A stretch of 14,813 nt of DNA from CAZHGD01 sp964531735 (GTDB lineage Bacteria; Armatimonadota; UBA10988): assembly GCA_964531735.1 (NCBI GenBank), contig CAZHGD010000188.1:1-14813 (forward strand), written 5' to 3'. Position 1 is the first letter of the stretch. Every line of letters starts with the position of its first letter. Positions 6,219 to 13,083 of this stretch are shown one piece after another. Position numbers and translations under genes: made by a program. Under the pieces are notes generated by a model that saw only the letters and a list, made by a program, of their open reading frames with translations, was not told the origin of the DNA and did no database searches.

Positions 6219-7421
6219 TCAACCGTCGGCGAGGATCCGCCAGGCGTCGCGGGCCACCACGATCTCCTCATCGACCTTGACGGTCACCACCGCCACGCGC
6301 GAGTCCGGGCTCGACACCACCGTCTCGCCGCCGCGCTGGTTGGCCACTTCGTCGATCTTCACGCCGAGCCAGTCGAGATCGTCGCAGACCAGGCGCCGCA
6401 GCCAAGGGTTGTTTTCGCCGATGCCACCGGTGAACGACAGCACGTCGAGGCCGCCGCAGGCCATCAGGCAGGCCCCGATCCAGCGGCGGATGTTCCAGAT
6501 GAACACGTCGAGGGCCAACTTCGCCGCCGCGCTGCCGCGCGTGGCCGCCTCCGCGATGTCGCGCAGGTCCCCGCCGACTTCGCTCAGGCCGGCCAGGCCC
6601 GACTCCTGCGTCAGCACGCGGTTCAGATCGGCCACGGTCAGCTCGGTGCGCTCCAGCAGATAGGTCAGCACGAACGGGTCGAAATCGCCGGAGCGCGTCG
6701 ACATGGGAGTGCCGGCCTGCGGCGTGAAGGCGCTCGAGATGTCCACCGACTGGCCGTTGCGGATCCCGCACACGCTGGTGCCCGAACCAAGGTGGCAGGC
6801 CACGATGCGCAGTTGCTCGACCGGCCGACCGACCAGTTCCGCCGCGCGGCCGGCGGTGTAGCGGTGCGAGCACGAATGGAACCCGTAGCGCCGGATGCCG
6901 TGCTCGGTGTACCACCCCTCAGGCAGCGCATAGCGGTAGGCGGCCGGCGACAGGTGCGCGTGGAAATGCGTCTCGAACGTGCCGCACTGCGGCGTCTCGG
7001 GTAACAGCTCGCGGAACCCGCGAATCGCTGTCAGCACCGGCGGGTTGTGCACCGGCACCACCGCGGCCAGCCGGGACAGCGCCTGCTCCACCACCGGCCC
7101 GATGACCTGCGCCTCGGTGACTTCGCCGCCATGGGGCAGCTTGTGGGCCACGGCGTCCAGCTCTTCGAGCGAGGCCAGGGGGGCATGGTCGCCGTGGACC
7201 AGTTCGCGGAGCATGACGCGGATGCCCGCCAGGTGGTCGGGCATGGGCTCCTTCACCTGTCGACTGCGTGACGAGTCACCGACCATGACTTGGTGCGTCA
7301 GCACCGCCTTCGGCGTGCCGAGGCGGTCCACCAGGCCCTGGGCCAGCACGCGCTCGGAGGGCATGTCGTAGAGCTTGTACTTGAGCGTGGCGCCGCCGCT
7401 GTTGACGACCAGGACCTTCAT
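6219..7421 (-). CDS. Divergent acetate/propionate-kinase-family protein (ASKHA fold)
   Basis: 400 residues, the usual AckA length. Acetate kinases reversibly move phosphate between ATP and acetate in the cytoplasm. Recognisable blocks in order: MKVLVVNSGGATLKYKL (phosphate 1), AHKLPHGGE (93-100), VHNP (124-127), TFETHFH (148-154), RRYGFHSCSH (177-186), CHLGSGTS (209-216), FTPQAGTPMSTRSGDFDP (232-249), TGGIGENNP (331-339) and VDEEIVVARD (383-392). His125, His182, Arg243, Lys14 and Glu385/386 match family active-site positions. Departures from Methanosarcina AckA numbering: Arg91 is Lys94, catalytic Asp148 is Glu150, Asn211 is Ser213, and Ser10 is Gly10. It may therefore use another acyl phosphate or be weakly active. 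GGAGG seven bases before ATG 7421 supports the start. The ATG overlaps the stop of the HD-hydrolase gene. No phosphotransacetylase gene is present in the window. Confidence 0.87.
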   Translation of the reverse strand: MKVLVVNSGGATLKYKLYDMPSERVLAQGLVDRLGTPKAVLTHQVMVGDSSRSRQVKEPMPDHLAGIRVMLRELVHGDHAPLASLEELDAVAHKLPHGGEVTEAQVIGPVVEQALSRLAAVVPVHNPPVLTAIRGFRELLPETPQCGTFETHFHAHLSPAAYRYALPEGWYTEHGIRRYGFHSCSHRYTAGRAAELVGRPVEQLRIVACHLGSGTSVCGIRNGQSVDISSAFTPQAGTPMSTRSGDFDPFVLTYLLERTELTVADLNRVLTQESGLAGLSEVGGDLRDIAEAATRGSAAAKLALDVFIWNIRRWIGACLMACGGLDVLSFTGGIGENNPWLRRLVCDDLDWLGVKIDEVANQRGGETVVSSPDSRVAVVTVKVDEEIVVARDAWRILADG

Positions 7422-7978
7422 GCCGGCACCTCCAGGCCCAGCTCCGACGCCAGCGGTTGCAGCGCCGCGATGCAGAAGTCGATATGCTCGTTCAGGTCGA
7501 CGCCGAGGTCCTCGGCCCCGGCGATGATGTCCTCGCGCCGCACGGCCGCGGCAAAGGCCTTGGTCTTCATCTTCTTGCGCACGCTGGAGGCGGTCATGCC
7601 CTGCAGTCGTTCGGGCCGCATCAGCGCCACGGCCATGATGAACCCGGCCAGCTCGTCGCAGGCATAGAGCGTCTTTTCCAACGGGCTCTGGCGCGGCACA
7701 CCGGTCAGGTCGCCGTGGCTGAGCACGGCGCGGCAGATGACCTCGTCGACGCCGCGGCGGCGCAGTTCGGCGACGCCGGCCATGGGATGCTCGTCAAGCG
7801 TCGGATGGCGCTCGAAATCGAAGTCGTGGATCAGGCCCACTGCCTCCCACAGGTCAGGCGGCTCGCCGCAGTGGGCGGCATAGGCGCGCAGGCAGGCGGC
7901 CACGGCCAGCATGTGCTTGCGCAGGCTGTCGCTGGTCACCCACTCCCGCTGGAGGGCCAGCGCTTGTTCGGGCGTCAT
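7418..7978 (-). CDS. Small HD-domain (HDIG-type) metal-dependent phosphohydrolase
   Basis: 186 residues. The HD superfamily metal pattern is visible: His22 (RKHMLAVAAC), His51-Asp52 (GLIHDFDFERHP), His64, His88 (LSHGD) and Asp108 (YACDELAGF). The length and the His-Asp-Phe-Asp variant fit the stand-alone HDIG-type hydrolases that act on phosphomonoesters or nucleotides in the cytoplasm; substrate cannot be told. The C-terminal part is helical with a basic patch (SSVRKKMKTKAF, 131-142). ATG 7978 is preceded by GGAG (plus coordinates 7985-7988) six bases upstream, and that GGAG lies in one arm of a hairpin. The gene is 55 bases downstream of the HD-GYP gene and overlaps the acetate-kinase-like gene by ATGA (7421-7418), so translation of the two is probably coupled. 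Confidence 0.88.
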   Translation of the reverse strand: MTPEQALALQREWVTSDSLRKHMLAVAACLRAYAAHCGEPPDLWEAVGLIHDFDFERHPTLDEHPMAGVAELRRRGVDEVICRAVLSHGDLTGVPRQSPLEKTLYACDELAGFIMAVALMRPERLQGMTASSVRKKMKTKAFAAAVRREDIIAGAEDLGVDLNEHIDFCIAALQPLASELGLEVPA

Positions 7979-7981
7979 CGT

Positions 7982-7999
7982 CGGCTCCGTGCGGAGCCG
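7982..7999 (-). promoter_or_regulatory. Hairpin that contains the ribosome binding site of the HD-hydrolase gene
   Basis: A perfect 7-bp stem (7982-7988 with 7993-7999) has a four-base loop. On the minus strand its 3' arm carries GGAG (7988-7985), the only SD-like sequence before ATG 7978. It sits in the 55-base gap after the HD-GYP stop. It could sequester the site and lower translation, or act as an internal attenuator in the operon; no T-run follows. Confidence 0.4.
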
Positions 8000-8033
8000 G
8001 CTTCGTCGCCGCCGGACCGATCTCCTGCCGAGG

Positions 8034-9317
8034 TCAGTCGGCGGCCGCGGCGGTCTCGCCGTCGCGGATGTTGAGCACTTCCGTGTGGCTCTCGGCGAAG
8101 ATGTCGAAGAGCTTCGGGTCGAAATGCCGGCCCCGCTCCAAGGACATCATCCGTAGCGCTTCGTCGGGCGTGTAGGCCGGCTTGTAGGGCCGCCGGCTGG
8201 TCAGCGCGTCGTAGACGTCGGCGACGGCGCAGATCCGGCCCCACAGCGGGATGTTCTCGCCGGACAGACCGAGCGGGTAGCCGCTGCCGTCCCAGCGCTC
8301 GTGGTGCGACAGCGCGATCACCTCGCCGGCCCGCAGCAGCTCCGACCGCGAGCCCGAGAGGATCGCCGCGCCGAGTGACGTGTGCCCACGCATGGTGGCC
8401 CATTCGCCGTCGTCGAGCCGCGCCGGCTTCAGCAGCACCGAGTCGGGCACGCCCATCTTGCCGACATCGTGCAGCGGACTGGCCATCCGCAGCAGGTCGA
8501 CCTCGTCTCTGCCCAGCCCCACCTTGCGCGCCAGCAGTTCGGTGTAGCGGCTCATGCGCCGAACGTGCGCCGCGGTGTCGTCGTCCTTATACTCGGCGGC
8601 CACCACCAGGCGCTGGACGGTCTCGAAGGTCGTCTCGCGCAGGTTGGTCTCGCGCGACTCGACCGCGGTGGCCATCGACCGGAAAACGCGCGCCAACTGG
8701 CCGACGACGTCGGTGCGGTCGGCCAGGTCGAGCAAGCCGCAGTCGCCGAAGTTGCCGGCCTCGATCTGCCGGGCGGCCTCGGCGAAGGTCAGCAGCGGGT
8801 TGGCCTCCACCGGCGAGCCGGTCAGCGCCAGCTCGCGCTCGATCACCTCGGCCAGGTCACTGAGGGCCGCGAGTCCGTCATCGTTCAGCGTGCGCGGTTC
8901 GCGGTCGATCACGGCCAGTGCTCCCACCACGAGGCCCGAGGCACTGCGGACCGCGCGTCCGGCGTAGAAACGCACCCGCGGCCCGTCGACCACGAGCGGG
9001 TTGCGGTCGAAGCGGCTGTCGGACCGGGCATCGGACAGAACCAGCGGCTCACCGTCGAGGCAGCGTTCACAAAAGGAGCCGGCCCGGGCCACCGCGCCGA
9101 CGTCGAGGCCGCGCGCGGACTTGAACCAGGCCCGTTCGGCATCGACCAGCGAGAAGTAGGCACCCGAGGCGCCGAAATGGAGCTGCGCCAACCGCACCAC
9201 CCGGTCGAACCGCTCTTCCGGCGGCGTGTCGAGCAGTTGCAGGCTGTGCACCGCCGCCAGCCGCGTTGCCTCGCCACCTGCCGCCTTGCCGCTCAGTTCG
9301 TTATGCTCCACACCCAT
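8034..9317 (-). CDS. GAF-HAMP-HD-GYP response protein, probable cyclic-di-GMP phosphodiesterase
   Basis: 427 residues with no transmembrane segment, so cytoplasmic. Residues about 18-165 are a GAF domain of the common type that starts with a Leu-Leu-Asp-Thr-Pro-Pro-Glu motif and includes SFCERCLDGEPLVLSDARSD and VRFYAGRAV. Residues about 178-222 resemble a soluble HAMP linker (AARQIEAGNFGD, then DRTDVVGQLARVFRSMA). Residues about 230-420 form an HD-GYP domain: DDTAAHVRRMS (His251), SPLHDVGKMGVPD (His283-Asp284, Gly-Lys), GHTSLGA (His312), LSHHERWDGSGYP (His338, His339, Glu340, Gly-Tyr-Pro 346-348) and AVADVYDALTSRRPYK. All expected metal and signature residues are present, so hydrolysis of c-di-GMP is likely, gated by a signal at the GAF domain. 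ATG 9317 places the GAF start at the family's usual distance from the N-terminus. It heads a likely operon with the HD hydrolase and the acetate-kinase-like gene. Confidence 0.93.
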   Translation of the reverse strand: MGVEHNELSGKAAGGEATRLAAVHSLQLLDTPPEERFDRVVRLAQLHFGASGAYFSLVDAERAWFKSARGLDVGAVARAGSFCERCLDGEPLVLSDARSDSRFDRNPLVVDGPRVRFYAGRAVRSASGLVVGALAVIDREPRTLNDDGLAALSDLAEVIERELALTGSPVEANPLLTFAEAARQIEAGNFGDCGLLDLADRTDVVGQLARVFRSMATAVESRETNLRETTFETVQRLVVAAEYKDDDTAAHVRRMSRYTELLARKVGLGRDEVDLLRMASPLHDVGKMGVPDSVLLKPARLDDGEWATMRGHTSLGAAILSGSRSELLRAGEVIALSHHERWDGSGYPLGLSGENIPLWGRICAVADVYDALTSRRPYKPAYTPDEALRMMSLERGRHFDPKLFDIFAESHTEVLNIRDGETAAAAD

Positions 9318-9338
9318 GCCCGCATCCCCGTCCCGTCG

Positions 9339-9344
9339 ATCATA
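9339..9344 (-). promoter_or_regulatory. -10-like element for the HD-GYP gene
   Basis: TATGAT on the minus strand (9344-9339) matches the -10 consensus at 5 of 6 and lies 21 bases before ATG 9317. The downstream bases (TATGATCGA) equal those at the XRE regulator's promoter. No good -35 is visible, so support is modest. Confidence 0.35.
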
Positions 9345-9507
9345 GCCGGCCGACGTTTCGGCGCTGTTTCAGTTGTTACCGACCGCTTACGGCCTAGCCC
9401 AAACGAGCTACTCCATCCCCCTGGCTGCAAATCGCGCGCCAACTCCACGGAAAGGAATCGCGGCCGCCGGCCGAATCGCTGACCGTGGCGTCTCGGAGCC
9501 CGTAGCC
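9345..9507. other. Divergent upstream region between HD-GYP and glycosidase genes
   Basis: The rightward gene has no clear promoter here. The region carries the odd palindrome CGGCCGCCGGCCG (9461-9473) flanked by direct copies of GAATCGC (9455-9461 and 9473-9479). The frame of the 9508 gene is open back to 9373, but that stretch lacks a signal peptide and an SD-preceded start, so I treat it as non-coding leader. Confidence 0.3.
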
Positions 9508-12500
9508 ATGCGCGCTTGCCTGCTCAGCCTGGTGCTGCTGACCGGACTGGTCCACGCCGCCGAGCCGATCGACGGGCGCTCACGCGAGCGCTGGCGGCCG
9601 GCGCTGGCCTGGGTCACCAACCCGCCACAGCAGTACGCCGTACGGGCCGACGCCGAGGGCAGCCTGGTCTTCTCGGCTCGCGGCGCCGGCGGCGAACTGC
9701 CGTTCCTGCTCTCGCTGAGTCCCGCCGAGCTGGACGGCGACTCGCGCTACCTCCTGCTGCGCTACCGGGCCGAGGGCCTGGTCACCACACCTGGCAACTA
9801 CTTCCTCCACGCCGAGGAAGGCACGCCCGGTGGCCGAGCGCTGCTGCTCGGCGATGAGGTGGTCTCCGACGGCGCCTGGCACCTCGCGGCTATCGACCTG
9901 GTCGCGCTGCGGCCGGCGCAGCCGCTCCATCTGCTGGCGCTCAAGGTGCGAGTCGGCACGACGGGTCAGGCCAACGTGACCGTGCAGCGGATCTGGTTCG
10001 CCGACGAGCTGCCGGCCGGGGCCCAGATGGCTCGCGCCAAGGGGGCGCCGAGTCGGTCGGTGCGCTGGGGCTGGGACCGGCTGCAACCCCTGGATGTGAT
10101 GCGCGGCTGGAACCTGGCGCCCGCCGACGACTGCGGCGCCAGCGTCACGGGCACCCAGGCCACCTTCACCGTCGGCAACCCGAACCGCGGCATGCGCTGG
10201 CGGGCCAAGCTGCCCGAGCCGGTCGATCTGGGCACTCTCAACCAGCTCACCTTCCGCTACCGCGTCGACGGCGCACTCGGGCCGACGGCCTACGCCATCT
10301 GGCTCGGCGACCGTGCCGAAGGCAGCGGCGGCCACGCCGTGGTGGCGGTGCCCGCCGCACGGCTGATCAGCGACGGCCAGTGGCATCGGCTGACCGTGGC
10401 CCTCGGCCAGAAGTGGTCGGCGACGCACCTGGCCGTCGGCATCGACGCGCTGGGCGAACCGGTGCGCCTGACCTTCGACACCATCACCTTCAGCGCCGGT
10501 CCACCCGACCAGACCGTCGCCGAGGCGCTGCCGCACGAGCGGCTCGAGGCGCCGTGGCCCACCGGACGTGACGGCTGGCGGCCGCTGCGCACGCCGGCGG
10601 CCGGTGGTCGCTCGGCCGCCTCGTTGCCGCGGCAACTGCAACTGGCCGACTGGCTGGCCGCACCGGAGATCGCCGCGGTGTCGGTGCCGTTCAGCGTCGC
10701 CACCGATCCCGCGCAAGTGCGCCAGACGGGCACCACCGACCTCGGCGCCATCCGCTGGCCGCTGCCGGCGGGCGCCGGCGAGATCTATCTGCTCTACGCG
10801 GTCGCGGCGCCGGCCAACGAGCCGTTCGGCATCGACAGTCACAGCCCGCGCCCGATGGAATGGCTCGATGTGCCCGAGAAGGCCGTCTGCGAGGTCCGCT
10901 ACGCCGACGGTCCGCCGGACTTCGTGCTGCCCACCGACGTGGCCACCGGGCACCTCGGGTTCGCGCGCGGACTCGGTGTCGGCGCGGTCCGCACCGACCT
11001 GGCGCGGCGGCCGACCGAACTGGTCCTGCACGACTACATGCGCAGCGCCAGCTTCGCGCTGTTGGGCGTGACCGTGCGGCCGGAGCCCCGCGTGGCCCCA
11101 TTCGGCTGGACCGACCTGACCTACCCCACCCCGCCCGCGGGCGCCCTGCGGGGCAAGTCGCTCGCCGGCCAACTCGCCGCCGAGGGCGGCCTGCGGTGGT
11201 CCACACTCGGCGTGGCAGGTCTGCCGGAGGTGCTTCAGGCCGGCGGCGGTCCGGTCTTCCAGGTCAGCGTTGGCGGCCGCGCACTGCGCAGTGAGTCGTG
11301 GAAGCTGATCCGCGAGGAGCCGGCCGGGGCCGGTCGGCGCTACGTGTTGCGCTGCGGCGAGCCGTCGCTCGAGGCGCAAGTGGACGCTGTGCCGGCGGGC
11401 AACGAACTGCGCCTCAACCTGAGCCTGCGCAACCTGTCGGGCCAGCCGCTGACCATGTCGGCGCGTTTCCCGATGCTGTCGGATCTGCGCCTGGGCACGG
11501 CGGCCGAGACCTGGTACCTGTTCGGCAAACGCGGCGGCATCATCAACTACCGCCCGGTGCAGTTCCGCGAGCCGCTGGGCGAGTGCCACCCGTTGCAGTG
11601 CGACGGCGTCTTCAATCCGAAGCTGGGCGTGGGCCTGGCTCTGCTGACCCACGAGACCCAGCCGAAGCACCACTTCGTGAACTTCGCCAAGACGGCGACC
11701 GGCGTCAACTGGGCGCCGGAGTACGTCGACCGTGACCTGGGCCCGGGCGCCACCTGGGCCGCCAGCGAGGCGGCGCTGCAACTGGTCGAGGGCGACTGGC
11801 GCGCCATCTTCGACGCCTACCGCGCCTGGCTGAAGACCTGGTACCGGCCACCGGCGGCCAAGCCGTGGTGGACTCGCTCGTTTGCCGACGTCGGCGCCTT
11901 CGCGCACTACGACGGCAACCCGGACCCCAAGGCCCGCGGCGCCATCCAGCCGCTGATCGAGCAGTCACGCCGCTACCTGGGCTCGTGTGATCTGGTCCAC
12001 CTGTTCGGCTGGGCCGCCACGAAGCAGTACGGCGACTGGGGCGACTACGAACACTACGACCTGGCGGTCGGCGGTCTCGACTACTTCCGTGGCAACATCG
12101 CCGCGGCGCAGGCGCAAGGCGTCGCGGTCAGCCTGTACCTGGACGCCTACCTGAGCTGCGAGCGCGGTCAGTTGATCGGCGCCAAGGCGCGCGAGTGGGC
12201 CATGAAGCATCGCGACGGCTCGCCGCAGTACATCAAGGAGTACGACGCCTACAACCAGTGCCCGTACCTGCCCGGCTGGCAGGACTACCTCAGCGCGACC
12301 TACGGCCGCATCGCGCGGGCCACCGGCGTCAAGGCGCTCTACATCGACGAGTTCGGCACCACCGACGGGCGCTGGACCTGCTGGGCCAAGGACCACGGGC
12401 ATGACGCCCACGAGATCCCCTACGCCGGCGAAGTGGCGATGCTGCAGAGGATCCGCGCCGCGGTGGGGCCCGACGTGGCGCTCTACACCGAGTACCCGCC

Positions 12501-13080
12501 GGCCGAGGTGGCGCGGCAGTACCAGGACGGGTCGCTGACCTACCAAGCCATCTGGAGCGTCGACCAGGAGCCGTTGGCGCCGCACTTCATCGACCTCCCG
12601 CGGTTCGCCTTCCCGGCGTTCAAGCAACTGCACCTGATCCACTACGTGGCAGTGCGCGACGGCAACGACTGGCCGCTGAAGTACCCGTTCTTCAACGGCG
12701 AGAGCTATCGGGTCGGCGCGCCGAACCTGCCCGGATTCGATGAGCGGGCGATGGCCTTCCAGCGCCGGGCGGTCGAAGTGCTGTGCGCGCTGCGCGAGGC
12801 CTTCGCGTCGGACGATGTCGAGCCGCTGGTGCCCACGCTGGTGCCCGGCGTCTTCGCCAACCGCTTCCGCACGCCGCGGACGTGTGTCTGGACGCTGTAC
12901 AACAGCAACAGCCGCAGCGTCCGCGGGCCATTGCTGCGCGTCCCACACGTCGAACGGGCCACTTACCGCGATGCCTGGCGCGACCAGGCGCTGCAGCCGG
13001 CCATCGAGGCCGGGCAGGCGCTGGTCGGCACGGAGCTCGGTCCGAAGGCCGTGGGTTGCGTGGTCCAGCAGCGACCGTAG
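9508..13080 (+). CDS. Large secreted glycoside-hydrolase-like protein (TIM barrel, DUF6259-type architecture)
   Basis: 1190 residues. ATG 9508, with GGAG at 9495-9498, gives a Sec signal peptide, MRACLLSLVLLTGLVHAAEP, with cleavage near Ala18. Residues about 25-170 and 185-340 are two related beta modules of carbohydrate-binding type; each has the same strand-turn motif (VVSDGAWHLAAIDL near 118 and LISDGQWHRLTVAL near 286). Residues about 340-550 are unassigned beta-rich sequence. About 560-770 looks like the beta-sandwich that precedes the barrel in several glycosidase families, ending GDWRAIFDAYRAWLKTWY. About 790-1090 fits a TIM barrel (FADVGAF; VHLFGWAATKQYGDW; VAVSLYLDAYLSC; GVKALYIDEFGTTDGRW; VALYTEYPP). 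Asp947, Glu948 and Glu995 sit at strand ends and are candidate catalytic acids. A C-terminal beta domain follows. Substrate is probably a glycan or glycoside; exact family unproven. The stop is three bases from the convergent stop of the next gene. Confidence 0.85.
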   Translation: MRACLLSLVLLTGLVHAAEPIDGRSRERWRPALAWVTNPPQQYAVRADAEGSLVFSARGAGGELPFLLSLSPAELDGDSRYLLLRYRAEGLVTTPGNYFLHAEEGTPGGRALLLGDEVVSDGAWHLAAIDLVALRPAQPLHLLALKVRVGTTGQANVTVQRIWFADELPAGAQMARAKGAPSRSVRWGWDRLQPLDVMRGWNLAPADDCGASVTGTQATFTVGNPNRGMRWRAKLPEPVDLGTLNQLTFRYRVDGALGPTAYAIWLGDRAEGSGGHAVVAVPAARLISDGQWHRLTVALGQKWSATHLAVGIDALGEPVRLTFDTITFSAGPPDQTVAEALPHERLEAPWPTGRDGWRPLRTPAAGGRSAASLPRQLQLADWLAAPEIAAVSVPFSVATDPAQVRQTGTTDLGAIRWPLPAGAGEIYLLYAVAAPANEPFGIDSHSPRPMEWLDVPEKAVCEVRYADGPPDFVLPTDVATGHLGFARGLGVGAVRTDLARRPTELVLHDYMRSASFALLGVTVRPEPRVAPFGWTDLTYPTPPAGALRGKSLAGQLAAEGGLRWSTLGVAGLPEVLQAGGGPVFQVSVGGRALRSESWKLIREEPAGAGRRYVLRCGEPSLEAQVDAVPAGNELRLNLSLRNLSGQPLTMSARFPMLSDLRLGTAAETWYLFGKRGGIINYRPVQFREPLGECHPLQCDGVFNPKLGVGLALLTHETQPKHHFVNFAKTATGVNWAPEYVDRDLGPGATWAASEAALQLVEGDWRAIFDAYRAWLKTWYRPPAAKPWWTRSFADVGAFAHYDGNPDPKARGAIQPLIEQSRRYLGSCDLVHLFGWAATKQYGDWGDYEHYDLAVGGLDYFRGNIAAAQAQGVAVSLYLDAYLSCERGQLIGAKAREWAMKHRDGSPQYIKEYDAYNQCPYLPGWQDYLSATYGRIARATGVKALYIDEFGTTDGRWTCWAKDHGHDAHEIPYAGEVAMLQRIRAAVGPDVALYTEYPPAEVARQYQDGSLTYQAIWSVDQEPLAPHFIDLPRFAFPAFKQLHLIHYVAVRDGNDWPLKYPFFNGESYRVGAPNLPGFDERAMAFQRRAVEVLCALREAFASDDVEPLVPTLVPGVFANRFRTPRTCVWTLYNSNSRSVRGPLLRVPHVERATYRDAWRDQALQPAIEAGQALVGTELGPKAVGCVVQQRP

Positions 13081-13083
13081 TGG

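Noticed and set aside
4826..6271. Minus-strand open frame opposite the four-domain lipoprotein
   Set aside because: Rich in His/Arg/Gly/Ala, crosses the strong hairpin at 6170-6201, and the plus strand has a lipobox and repeated beta domains.
9373..9507. N-terminal extension of the glycosidase-like protein
   Set aside because: The signal peptide starts at ATG 9508 with a GGAG upstream; the extension has no SD and no export features.
9580..11907. A long open frame (775 codons) on the minus strand opposite the glycosidase-like gene
   Set aside because: It lies wholly inside the 1190-residue gene, its protein is Arg/Gly/Ala/Gln/His-rich with no domain pattern, and GC-rich DNA readily leaves antisense frames open. 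The plus strand carries a signal peptide and barrel motifs.
11965..12948. Minus-strand open frame of 327 codons under the TIM-barrel region
   Set aside because: Antisense of the barrel; no domain signature or ribosome site.
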